From Ottelia alismoides (Eukaryota > Streptophyta > Magnoliopsida > Alismatales > Hydrocharitaceae), in NCBI GenBank assembly GCA_037367405.1, contig JAZKJV010008881.1, positions 434,001-498,000 on the forward strand: a stretch of 64,000 nt of DNA, written 5' to 3'. The notes under the pieces are model-generated. The model was not told where the DNA came from. It searched no databases and saw nothing but the letters and a program-made list of their open reading frames with translations. The position numbers and the translations under genes are program-made. The number at the start of each line of letters is the position of its first letter. Position 1 is the stretch's first letter. Shown here piece by piece: positions 34,109 to 45,152 of this stretch.

Positions 34109-34840
34109 TCAAGAAGGTTTATGACGGACCTTCTTGCGGGAGCGATGGGGTGGGTAGTAAACACACGTGTCACTGTCAGAATCGTCCTCCGAAGAATAAT
34201 AGTGAGGTGTGGGGAACGTCCAACGGGGGTCGACACACGGCTGCTTGCTCAAGTATGGCTTCAGAACTGCCGAACTGAGCTCACTCATATATATCACCTC
34301 ATCCGGACCTGATGAGGACTCCTCAGAAAGTTCCTTCTATGAAACATCGAAGGTAACCTTCTTAGTCGGTTTTCTAGAACCTGAAGCATCAAGAGGAAGA
34401 GGAGATTGATACGTCTTAAGGAGTTCGGGAGAACACCTCAAGGAATCAACACCCGTCTTCTTCTTACTAGATGACCGACTAGAGGATGGAGCAACCGATT
34501 TATCAAGATTGGTCAATTTGGTTCCAGTTGTCTCCTTTGGTGTATGTCCTAGATGTGGTGTGTGTGAGTTCTGACCAGAGGTTCATCATCAGATGAGTCA
34601 CCGTATGCATTGTAATACTCCTGTAGGGTCAGCACACGTCTCTGATAAGGCACAGTGTTCTCAGTTGGCTTGACATTGTTGGGTTCTTGTGGGATTATCG
34701 AAATGATCAAGGCAATCCACAAAGGTCATGTCCGACTCAATGATAGCTTCTAGTCGCGAGTCCTCTCTAGAAGCTGTCGCGGTGGTGGTGCAAGCAGTAG
34801 GCGGTGTGTGGTTGTAGGAAGTCTCTAAACCAATGGTCGT
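34109..34840 (-). pseudogene. Unknown C-terminal reading frame of Athila element 1
   Basis: Downstream of the protease-like frame, minus-strand frames continue with ESDMTFVDCLDHFDN (near 34710), equivalent to the post-protease linker ESDVAFTDCLETFDD of element 2, and then diverge. Instead of RT there is a Ser-rich, Lys-rich segment (SSSRSSSKKKTG near 34470, KPTKKVTFDVS near 34345), one in-frame stop at about 34338, and a C-terminal part with SSEDDSDSDTC and a basic end, RSRKKVRHKPS. Several frameshifts break it. I do not recognise the protein. Confidence 0.55.
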
Positions 34841-35602
34841 CTAGACAGTCGGTATCTCAGGTGTAGTAGAGAGATGGGACTCAACTGTCTCTCGAAGGTC
34901 ATGACTGTCTGCAACTTTACGGGTTACCTTAGAATATCGTGTGTCCTCAAAGATCGGGTGAGGTCGAAGTGCTCCCAATGCAGAGAAATTGATCTCCCGA
35001 GTCTTACAATCTATAGTTGCTTTAGCCAAGGCTAAGAATGGCTTCCCAAGAATGATCGGAGACTGGGTGAACTCCCCTCGGTGCTCAATATCAATGATCG
35101 TGAAGTCTATCTCCAGTAGAGCACCTTGGAAAGTGACGATGACTGAAATGGTTCCTCTCGACCGTTTAATGGTCCGATCTGCCAACTGAATGATCTCTCT
35201 TGACTTCTTGGCAGATCCGAGTTTGAGTTTGGCAAACACGGAGGTCGGGAGGATATTAATCGGTAAGTCATCATCGATTCTTGCATGGGTGAATGTGGTG
35301 TCTTTGATTTCACAATCAAATCTAGGTAACCGTTTTACTCTGCGGCTCTTGGTTTTTCTCCCTATCATCAAAGATGTGGCCATAGACACTATATGTATCT
35401 CAGTCCTTGTTCTCTTATTGCCCGACCTTTTAGGCATCAATTTACTTCTCACAAATCTTTTAAGGTCGGGAAAGTGCTCAATGGCCATTATTAAGGGAAG
35501 CTCAAAAATCAACTTTCTATCCAATGCTTCCCTAACCGAAGGATCCAATTTTTTTAGATCTTTTCCTTTTTCAATTTTTATAGTGTTTTCTAGTTTTTCC
35601 AT
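34841..35602 (-). CDS. Athila gag-pol protease-like region (element 1)
   Basis: 253 codons open. The N-terminal part (LPLIMAIEHFPDLKRFVRSKL, about residues 35-55) resembles the Athila segment preceding the protease. About residues 110-190 align with retroviral-type aspartic protease: INILPTSVFAKLKLG after the active-site position, then IILGKPFLALAKATIDC. The active site reads DDDLP where relatives have D-L-G, so the DxG motif that forms the catalytic centre is lost although the frame is open. The enzyme is probably inactive, or the region works as a structural domain. It overlaps the preceding frame by about 30 bases in another register. Confidence 0.6.
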   Translation of the reverse strand: MEKLENTIKIEKGKDLKKLDPSVREALDRKLIFELPLIMAIEHFPDLKRFVRSKLMPKRSGNKRTRTEIHIVSMATSLMIGRKTKSRRVKRLPRFDCEIKDTTFTHARIDDDLPINILPTSVFAKLKLGSAKKSREIIQLADRTIKRSRGTISVIVTFQGALLEIDFTIIDIEHRGEFTQSPIILGKPFLALAKATIDCKTREINFSALGALRPHPIFEDTRYSKVTRKVADSHDLRETVESHLSTTPEIPTV

Positions 35603-36618
35603 TTTTTGGTCTTTTTGATAGATGAAGGAGGACTAGGAGAATGTACAGACTCTGGTTTGGATGAAAAGTGGTTAGTAGAAGAGGGAGATAGAAGGACTCT
35701 AGCTGTACATGGCGTGTAATCAATCCGGTGTCTTCCAGGTTTTCAAGATTCAATCCGCGAAATCCATGATCCACATTCCTACCTGGACTCTTGATCGGTC
35801 TACAAATGTCATCCTCCAATAAGTTCTCATTACACCTCATGAGAGAAGTCTGTGCAATTGGAGGATACTGTTGAGAATTCGGGCTCTTATACTCAACACA
35901 CCTTGACTCAGGCGTGTAATATTGGGTTGAGTATGGCCCTTCTGTATGGCAGATGTTGGTCGGAGCCTCATAAGGCGGAGTCAGTAGACAGGGAGTCTGT
36001 AGATCGGTCGCATGAATCCAAATCCCTGTATATGTCGGGCTCTCCGAATGGGTAATATGAAGGTTGGTCAATGTGGTCTCTATCACTCAGGTCAATCAAG
36101 TCAGGAAGATCGTACGGTGCAGGCCTCTCCATTCGGTTTGTTTGGTCGACCATGTTGTACCCTAAGGTTAAGTCGGGATGTGTATATGACAATTGTTGTT
36201 CTGTCCCAACTCGAGGTGAAAGTGAGGTCTGTTGGGTCAACTGATTATGCCAATCAATGATCTCAGCAGTCGCTTGCTCTTCGATTTGTTCCTTGATTTC
36301 AGCAAGCGGACGAGAATATGTTGAGTCAATACAGGGTGGTTGTGGGTCATGGGTGTAAGAATGTGGGGTAGGTGAGAAGGACGAAGAAGTACGGAAGTCA
36401 GTCGGAGTTCTGACTTCGCGGTCGGGGTATGGGTATGAGGAGGAATGAGAGGGTGGAGATGATCGAAATATGATCGAAGAAGAATGACGTGGATATGATG
36501 ACCAATATTCTGACATCTTGGAGGGAATTGGGAGAATGAAGCGGATCGAGGAAGAAAGCGTGCAAGTGCACCGAATAACACATAAACAAACAAACACAAG
36601 AGCAAACCCTGAGTTCAC
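35571..36618 (-). pseudogene. Athila gag-like N-terminal region (element 1), frameshifted
   Basis: Two overlapping minus-strand frames, 36618-35968 (216 codons) and 36086-35571 (171 codons). A likely gag start is the Met near 36515 (MSEYWSSYPRHSS). The product is Ser/Pro/Tyr-rich. The conserved retrotransposon gag core seen in element 2 (AWDRFNDL region) is not present, so the middle of gag has been deleted or replaced. The frame change near 36000-36080 inactivates it. Confidence 0.5.
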
Positions 36619-36619
36619 C

Positions 36620-37680
36620 TACTCAACACAGTGATGGTCGCAAAAGTCCGACCGTTTATCTTTTCAGTTTTAATAAGGTGATAAATCAAGATATCAATCC
36701 AATTACGCAAGGCTCAAAAGTAGGTTTTGGGCACTATCCTAGGGATGCGTCCTCACCTCTCAACAATCACAATTAGCCAAACATACAATGAGGGTTTTGC
36801 TCTCCCAAAACAAGTGTTAGTTTTAATAAGTTTTTTTGTCAACTCTGATTAGCAGTCCCGATTTTAAGTTTTATTATCACTTGATTAGTCCACCAAACAA
36901 AGCACGCCTAACGATCAGTCCCGATTTCCTTTTAACCTAAGTTTCAAAAACTAAGGGGAGGGAGTCGAGAAAAAACCGATGCAAATAATGAAATCAATGA
37001 TGCATGCCCAGTTCAGAAGACTTACAGTGATCCTCGCACTCTACATACGGGATGCAAGGCAGAATTGAAATTTTATACTATATGAATGCAAACGAGAAAA
37101 CCGTTCCTAGACAGACAGTTCTATTAGCGAGTGATGAACAAGTTAAATTTGACTAATAGCCCAGCGGTCTAAGTGCATCTTGTTAAAAGTGATGTGTGGT
37201 CATAAAATTACGAGCACAAGCGATAAAATAATCTAATAAAAATATGCTCTAAGAGCCGCGAGTGCAAGTCCTATTCTACGTCAATCAACCACACGACCAC
37301 GAGCGGGTCCAAAGTCCAGTCTGGATACAAACACGAGCTCTCAAACAAGAGCCACTGGAAAGAGCGAATTACCTAAGTTATTACAACACAATAATTACAA
37401 AAATGAAAAGAAATGCTCTTGAAAATAAATTAATTCTCCTCGCTCTTCAGCAGACGACGCACGCTACGTCCGTCGACCTCCGATGCACTCCAAGTCCACC
37501 GGGCCCTCGCAAGGAAAATAAGATTTATGTTAGAGAGTTCAAAAACAAAATATATACAAAAATGAGAAGGAAATATAATTGCAAAAAAAATGGAATAAAT
37601 ACAAGTGGCTCGGGGGTCAGACTACCCGAGAAAGCGAAAATCTAAATCCAAAATTTTATACTAATCCCTAAGTCGTTTGC
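36620..37680 (-). other. 5' leader of Athila element 1
   Basis: Non-coding leader between the primer site and gag. It shares phrases with the leaders of element 2 (57540-58300) and of the remnant at 42400-43100, for example cagttctattagcgagtga and gtgatgtgtggtc. The 127-codon plus-strand frame at 37262-37645 is antisense and not supported as a gene. Confidence 0.7.
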
Positions 37681-37700
37681 CTCCCCGGCAACGGCGCCAT
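37681..37700 (-). promoter_or_regulatory. Primer binding site of Athila element 1
   Basis: On the minus strand TGGCGCCGTTGCCGGGG, two bases after the LTR end. It is the primer type reported for Athila/Calypso elements and fixes the element's direction. Confidence 0.9.
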
Positions 37701-37702
37701 CT

Positions 37703-40700
37703 GACGAGTCGCTAAATACGATTTTTAATTTGGTCACGTTGTAGTACGTGTACTTAGCGATTTAATCAGAACCGAGAGAAGGATCTCCGTGAAGAGTGTC
37801 TCGGCTTTAATTTATATCCCGGGCAAGTCCGGGGTCGAACACAGGGAGACAAGGAACAACTTGGGTTTAATTCGAAAGTTTAGATCTAGATTTCCGATGC
37901 GGTATTTTTTATATTTTTTATGCAACAAGAATGCAAATACAAATGAATCAAGACACTAAGAAATCATACAATAGGCCAAATTAATTTAATGTTAAAAATA
38001 GTCTAATTTAGCCAAAATATATTTTTTCTAGAGTCCTAATCCAGAGATGAATGCAAGGTATTTTTTTTGAATTTTATGGGTTAAAATGCAATAATGAAAA
38101 ATGCACACTTTTTATGGGTTTTTTCGCAATATATCACACAAACATAAGCAAAAATTATGAAAAAAAATACTGGAACTACAACATGATGCAAGGAGACTAC
38201 AGTAATATTTTTGGAATTTTTTGACAATATCTAAATTTTTTAATGGATTTTTTTAGTGAAAACAGAGTGGCAATGAGTAAATAATTTCTAGTAAATCCAC
38301 ATTATCAAATTAATCAGAGTGCAAATTATCTCAAAAAGATATTTAGATAAGTAATCCAGGAGAGTTGAAATTTCAAAAAAATGATAAACGTGGATTTAAT
38401 TAAAAATCAAATACTAAAAGCACTCTACAATTTATTTCAGGCACAAGACAACTCCGATGGACGTGAAATTTGGACTGTAACTCTATCACATTTCAAGGCA
38501 TCATTCCTATTTTTTGTGGATTTTTTTGGAGCAATCGTCAGTTAGATATGAAATTAAGTGCTCAAATGGGTAAATATGCAATAATTCATTTGAACATTTT
38601 TAATTAATTCTCCAAATATCAGAAAATATAAATAAATAACCATGTAGTAGAGAACTAGTTGCTCAACATAAAGGTATTTTTTCTTTGTTTCAAATGAAGC
38701 AAGTTGGATGTCCAAATTAATAAGGAAACACAGGGGTGTTTGTGCAAACTCAGAAATTGAAAATAACCAACACAAATATGTGCAAGGATGTTTTTGTAGT
38801 TACAGAAACTTTGAAGGAAAAATTTTGCAATATTTACAAAATAAAAAAAAAAGAGAAGACCTTCTTCCTCTTGCTGGACGATGGTAGAGGAACCCAACAA
38901 GCGGAGGCGGGCGGCCACGCCGCACCAGCACGCGGAGGGGCGGCGAGGAGCGCAGAGGGGCGGCGGTTGGTCGGCGGAGGGCTGGCGAGGGGCGGCGCTG
39001 GAGAGCTGCGGAGGAAGGAGGCAGGGAAGAGGGCGGCCACCTGCGGGTGGCTGCGTAGGGCGGCTCAGCCGCGCACTGCCGCAAGGCGGAGGGGCGGCGA
39101 GGAGCGCACGCACAGACACGCGCGGCGGCCGCGCGAGGGAACTGCGAGGGGGGGGGCTGCGGGGACGCCGTCCGTGGAGGAAGGGGGAGGGGCGGCGGGC
39201 GGCTGCTGCTTCCTGCAAAATTTTTTTAATTTTCTTTTTTTTAAATTTTTTTTGTTTTCTGCTGTTATATTTTGCTGTAATAGAAACCTCTTTTTTGTTT
39301 TTATTTTTTTAATTTTTTATATTTTCAAAAAGAAAATAAGTATGTACATATAAAAGGGGGAACTGGTAAATGGTGGAGATTGGGTGATATAGTGATATAT
39401 AAAAAATGGCGGTGACAAAACAAAGGACACAATATTAGATAAGATAAAATAACGAGGGAAATGAAGCGGAATACTTACCTGAAGTTCGCCGAATTTGCGG
39501 AGCAGCTACGCTGGACTCCTGTCGTCGCCTCGATCCGATTGGCGAAATTAAAATCGAAGAGGCTGAGCGAGCTCGATGGGGAACTCGTTACGCGAAGTGG
39601 AGCTCCGTGGATCTCGCCTGAAGGAGGTCGTCGCTTGAGGAAGATGTCTCGCCGCTGTCACCAACAAAACACTCCAAACTCTCTCCCTTTTCTATTAGAA
39701 TGGCGGATAGGCAAAAATGAGGATGGAGATGTGTATAAAAGAGATGGAAGGAATGGAGGTTAGAATGGAAGTGGAGTAGAATGGGAGGTTAAATTAGTGG
39801 TGGAGTTGAATGGGAAGTTAGATGGATAATGGTGTTGAATGGAGGTTGATGAAATAAAAGAAGTTAGTGTAGAGAATATGATTAGATAAATGAAAATAAA
39901 ACTAGGCTACTCAAACAACAACAACAACAAAGCCTTTTCCCACAATTAAGTAGGGTCGGCTACATGGATTCTTCGCCTCCATTCAGATCTATCTTGGGTC
40001 AATCTCGGATTTATATAAAAGTAGGCTACTAAAAAGAGAAAATAAAATAAAGAGAATAAAAAGAGTGGGGAAGTTACAAAAAGAAGATATACAACATGTA
40101 CATATTTTTTATGTTTGCTTTTCTTTTTATATTTTTTTATATTTTTAATAGTAGCTATGTACAATAGGAAAATTAATAAAATACTACAATCAAAATACAA
40201 CACCACACAATGATTTTTTTGGATTTTTAGTATATTAAGAAAGATAAAATAAAAATGAAGAAAGAAAGAATATATATACATAATATACAATGTACATCTA
40301 GGTCCTAAAACCCAACTTTTGCAAACAAGCTCCGATTTTAATGAAATCACTTCCGTTGGATAGATAATTTTCTAACTTGAACTTTAAAAGTGAGTTTGGT
40401 GAATTTGGAGTTCATACGGAACGGGAATTTAGCTTGGAAGTTGGACTTTACGGCTTTTTCTCTTTGGGATCTAGGAGCATTTATTTGAGGTAAAATTTAT
40501 TTTGTATTTTTGTATTTTTATATACATTTTTATAAACAAGTTGGAGAAAGAATTAGGCAAAAAGGAGTTGAAATGAAATTATTAAAAATACATGAATTTT
40601 TAGGCTATTTACATGTATAAACTCCTGTGATTTTGCGGCTTTTTATTGTTAATTTATTTTGTACAATCTAATATACAATAATTAGTGTTTTTATTTACAA

Positions 40701-40804
40701 GAGTCATTTTGTTAATTTATGGATTTTATGGACATTTTTCTGGGATTTTACTCGAGGATTTTTCTAAGATCAAGATATTGAGATGATGAATCATGGATTC
40801 ATCA
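37703..40804 (-). repeat. 5' LTR of Athila element 1
   Basis: 3,102 bp, the partner of 29200-32163. It is longer mainly because a LINE-derived fragment is inserted at 39912-40014. Frames in the GC-rich block at 38880-39210 are compositional. Confidence 0.93.
39912..40014 (-). mobile_element. 5'-truncated RTE LINE tail
   Basis: On the minus strand this matches the last ~85 bp of the LINE at 1689-5456 (gacccaagatagatctgaatgg ... gggaaaaggctttgttgttgttgtt). It is flanked by ataaaa(c/g)taggctact at 39896-39911 and 40015-40030, a 16-bp duplication with one mismatch. It is absent from the partner LTR, so it inserted after element 1. Confidence 0.9.
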
Positions 40805-40809
40805 CACAT

Positions 40810-42390
40810 GTATCGCAATCGATCGCTTGTATACTTTTTTATAGGTGTGCAGGATGTTCAACAAATAAGCTATTACAAAATGAACTTCAGTTGATAAATT
40901 GCAAGATCTCAAAGTTCTTTTTATTAATTCAAAGTTGTAATGTTGTATTTATATTGTATTGGGAAAATTTGTAACCTCAGGTTATGTTATTAAACCTTTT
41001 CAAATCGAGTCAAGAACTCAACCATTGATCGATAAACTACACTTACTGATTGGCCAGCCCCAATCGATCAATCTTGTTTCACTGATCGACCAACCTTGAT
41101 CAACCAGGACATTTTTATTGATCGATCATATTTCGAATTCAAACCCCCAATGGTCATCAGTTGATCGACCAACCATTTTGATTGATCGATCAGCTTGATC
41201 TGATTTATCAACTGTGTTTACCGAATCGAACAGAGTTGCCGAATCTCTTTGATTTCTGCTTCATTTATTTTCAACAGTTACATTTTTTATACCCCTATAC
41301 AAGAAACCCCATACCCAACATTGCAAGACAAGCGAATCCCACACAAAATATGCTCACTCTCTACAAGTGAAGAAAGATTCTTTCTGAGTGATATTTATTT
41401 GTTTTCTCTCTAGTTCTTCAAGTTCTTTGATATTTATGAGAAGAATGGTTCTGAAGATAGTCTATCCACAAAATATACGAAGAAGCAGCTCTCGATCGCC
41501 TCCAGGTCTTCTAGTTCTTCTAATAGCGGTGAGAATACTTTTATTATGTTACAGCTCTGATGATTTTATTCTTTGATATATTATCTTATTCACATGTGTT
41601 ATCTGAGATATAAATGCATGTGCTTATATTTATTATAATATCTACAATTATCTATTCTGGTAGTTATTAAGATATCATTGATTTTACATTGAGAATTATG
41701 TATGGTAATGCTGATAAAGTTATTATGAAATATTAGTTTGATATTCGATCCATAACCTCCCTCTACACGAGCTTTTGGCGTCCGATCCACAAGTTTGCAC
41801 GTAGTTATTAGATCGATAGAGCTCGCTCTATCCAAGGAACTGAAAGGATGAACAAAACTTCTCTACTCTCAATGTTGTTGTAGTGTCTGATATGTAGTAT
41901 TGACTTTGATGTATGATATAAAGTTTTAAAGATGGAAGCTTTGTAAACGATTTAGATATCCACGTAAATATATCAACTTATAGTGAAGCAGTTGGGCGAC
42001 TTGGCTAATCGGAAATCTCGAGTCATGTGACTTAGGTCATGATTTTCTGCATGGTGGGTTTTCACATAAATATGCTATACATTGTGCTTGATTATTGATT
42101 GTGTTGTGCTCAAGACTATTCCGTGAAAGATTTTATACTAACAACGATACATTATCCACACCCCTCCATTGGTATCTCGATCCTAAGGGACTTACATGAA
42201 GAAGGTCATCCCACAAGAAATTATATGGAGTAAAAAAACCCACTCCTCCTATGATGATAAATGTTTAAGCGGACTTGATCAACTCATGATCAACCTCTTC
42301 CTAGGTTTATCCAGTTTTAGAAACGTCCAACATCGAGAACCGTGAGCTTTCTATCACACCACCTTACATTTTAATCGTCATTTAGGTTGG
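40810..42390. other. Anonymous DNA with a GATCGAT-rich patch
   Basis: No gene recognised. 41030-41210 is dense in gatcgatc, gatcgacc and gatcaacc phrases. The stretch at 41330-41420 vaguely resembles a Copia U5 region, but without primer site or partner LTR I do not call one. Confidence 0.4.
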
Positions 42391-42399
42391 AGGAGCATA

Positions 42400-43100
42400 T
42401 GATGATGATATGTGTATTTATAAGGTCAGGGCACACACATCAAAAGCACGATTCCAAGGATTTTTTACTCTGATACTTAGGACTATGCACCTCACTCAGG
42501 AAACAAGTAGCAGACAATAATGGGGTCACTACCCGCGTACAATGAAGTTCATTATTCAACTTTATCTGGTCAAGTATGATTAACAGTCCCCTAATTTTAA
42601 AATAGGTTGTCACTTTTATTTCAATCTAGTTTAGTAGATCATCTATATATATTTTCGATAGTTCTCTTTATTTGTAAGTGTTATAAAAAAATAGGGGGAG
42701 AGAATTGAGAAAAATTGATGCAATGCAAACAACGATGTTGTATGCTGAGAAGAGTTGCACGCAACGCTTTCTCACCATCTACATGTTGGATGCTAAATAA
42801 TACTAAAACCCAAACTATACGAAATGCAACAATGAAATCCACAAAGATCATAAACTTCTATTAATAGGAAGAACTAGTTTATCTTGACTAAGTTCTATGA
42901 TCTAGTGGCGCTTTTATCAAAGTGTAAAGGTGTCCTATTGTCATATAATTACAATCAGTCCATATATAGCTTTAGGAGCAAATCCACGAGAAATAAAAGG
43001 GAAATTGCATAAAACTCTGGTGAGACCCTGTCACTCAACTTGGGTCGAAACAAGTTGTGAATGAATATCCAAGCTCATAAATACATGTTCGACACTCTAA
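42400..43100 (-). mobile_element. Old Athila internal leader remnant
   Basis: Runs parallel to the leaders of elements 1 and 2: agagaattgagaaaaattgatgc (42695), catctacatgttggatgc (42775), tatacgaaatgc (42818), and ctagtggcgc near 42903 correspond in order to phrases at 36960-37180 and 57660-57870. It is worn, with no LTR attached. Confidence 0.6.
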
Positions 43101-43856
43101 ATGGAGATTGTTGTAAATATACAACTCAATGTGCATCAATAAAATTTATATATTCCAATGGCTATTTCGCACTAACTCAAACAAAATATCCTCCTCATTT
43201 CCTCACAACTGACTCTATCTTATAAATCATTTTCCTGTGATGCTCTCGAGATGTGTCGACTCTCAAAGTCACTACTCGAGTCCATCGATAGTTGTGGAAG
43301 AAGAAAATGTGGAGAGAACAAGAGAGATAAATAGAATATGCAGGATAGAAAAGTGACAATGCAGATGGATTGAAAATGCAAGTGAATCAAGAAGACAAGC
43401 ATATAAACAACAAAAACAACGTTCGAATCACAACTAGGACTCAGGTTCTAAAAATCGTGTCGCCACCCTGACAATCGCATCATTTGGAAAACTATTTTAT
43501 GCTTAAGTTAGTTGTATCATATTGTAATATGCAATAGGGAGTTATCTATCAAAGATTCTACACTAAAGATGTATATGCAATCAGGTGTGTATGGAGTGTG
43601 TTTGTATACTTAGTGGTCTCCAAGATGAACAAAAGAAGTTGATGAAGTAATCATCTAATAGTTGGGGTCTTAATCAATGTAGATAACTAGTATGTATGTG
43701 TAATATGTGTGTTTATGTTCTGTTTTTATTTTTAAGTTGTTCTTTGTTACATCTATAATATTTAGATAATATAAGTATAATACTATGCATTTTTTCAAAG
43801 TTCTTAATTTCTAAATTTTTTTATTTTTGATTTTGCAAACTTTTAATCTATTTTTG
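43101..43856. other. Anonymous DNA next to the Copia fragment
   Basis: No supported gene. The minus strand contains a short frame at 43220-43402 ending MDSSSDFESRH, which could belong to the same old element's leader, but this is not demonstrable. Confidence 0.35.
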
Positions 43857-44041
43857 ATGATAAACTAAATGAAAAAGAAACAGATTTACTTATATGTAGA
43901 AGGAATAGAATTGAGATGCATTAATGAGAGGCCCTAGGGTTATTTCATATATGAGAGGAGCCTATTTGGAAAATTACAATATAAGGACAAAGGAAATAGA
44001 AAATAATCAAAACAATTTAAATGATAACAAATATCTCTACA
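43857..44041 (-). repeat. 3' LTR of a truncated Copia element
   Basis: On the minus strand a polypurine tract, cttgagggagggtg (44042-44055), leads into tgtagagatatttgttatc at 44041. The LTR probably ends at tgatgataaact near 43857, giving about 185 bp. The outer end cannot be confirmed because the other LTR is not next to it. Confidence 0.6.
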
Positions 44042-44099
44042 CCCTCCCTCAAGCTGGAGCGTAGATATCGATCAGACTCAACTTGGAACAATGACTCTG

Positions 44100-45152
44100 A
44101 TAAGGCCTTCTGACTAGAGCCTTAGCAAGAACATCGGTTGTCTAGTCTCTAGAGTTGATGTGTGCAGTGGCGATAATACCCTTTTGTATAATGTCACGAG
44201 TGTAGTGACAATCCACCTCTATGTGCTTCGTCCTCTCATGAAAGGCTGGGTTGTTGGCAACAAAGAGAGCAACCTGATTGTCACATTGGAGGTACATGGG
44301 AAGAGGCACCCCTATCGTCGGGTCAGTAAGAACAGATCTCACCCACATCATCTATGTGCTAGCATGTGCCATGGCCCTGTACTCTAAATCAGCACTCGAT
44401 TTGGCTACCACAAGCTGCTTCTTGCTCTTCCATGAAACCAGGGAATTCTCTATAAACACAAACAAAGCTTGATGTAAACTTCCTATTTTTTGGACACCCA
44501 ACATAATTTGCATCTGCACATCCGGTAACTGAAAGAGATGCGCATCTACTGAAAAGGAGTCCTATACAAGGTGGGGTCGTTAGATATCTCAGAATCATAT
44601 GAACTCCATCAATATGTGATTGTCTGGGCTGCTCCATAAACTGACTTACTTTGCTCACGACAAAAGATATGTCGGGCCTGGTAATAGTCACACATATAGC
44701 ATGCCAACAAGTTCCATGTACCTCCTCTTGTTGTCCTCCTCAGTGTCTACATCATAGAGCTTCATACTCGGGTCAATAGGAGTAGTGGCAGGTCTGCAAT
44801 TTGTCATGCCTGTCTCTGAAAGAAGGTATATAATGTACTTCCTTTGGGTCATGACAAGACCTCATTGGTTCCTGGCAAACTCCAGTCCAAGGAAGTAATG
44901 TAAATGTCCAAGGCCCTTGGTCACAAATTGTTGACATGGAAAGTCCTTGGCACCTTGAATGCCCTGCACCTCATCCCCTGTAACAATAATGTCATTAACA
45001 TAAACAATAATGGCAAGTACCTCTCTGAGTCCTTTGCACAAACAAGGAGTGATCACCAGTCGATCGCACATACCCCTGCTGCTTTATCAAGTCCAAGAGC
45101 TTCTGGAATCATGCTCTTGGACTCTGCTAAAGGCCATAGGTGGCCTTGGTAG
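44100..45152 (-). pseudogene. Copia reverse transcriptase (end) and RNase H, degenerate
   Basis: The 3' part of a Copia polyprotein. At 45120-44862 the RT end includes IVYVNDIIVTGDEV, where the usual YVDD active site has Asn for the first Asp. At 44691-44389 are ITRPDISFVVSKVSQFM and ILRYL, the RT-RNase H junction, and ADANYVGCP, the start of RNase H. At 44351-44142 are LQCDNQVALFVANNPAFHERTKHIEVDCH, the RNase H core. Stops and frameshifts separate the pieces. The 5' remainder was cut off when Athila element 3 inserted at 45153. Confidence 0.85.

Larger units (their letters stand above)
29200..40804 (-). mobile_element. Athila-type LTR retrotransposon 1, non-autonomous
   Basis: 11.6-kb element with LTRs at 29200-32163 and 37703-40804, bounded by the perfect 5-bp repeat cacat (29195-29199 and 40805-40809). 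The primer site next to the right LTR (37681-37700) reads TGGCGCCGTTGCCGGGGAGG on the minus strand, the form known from Athila/Calypso elements. A G run abuts the left LTR at 32164-32169. The interior keeps a gag-like N-terminal part and a protease-like part. Reverse transcriptase, RNase H and integrase are absent, and a different reading frame occupies the 3' part. It must have depended on a full-length relative. Confidence 0.93.

Noticed and set aside
41030..41420. LTR of another Copia element
   Set aside because: A U5-like phrase is present but there is no primer site, polypurine tract or partner repeat.
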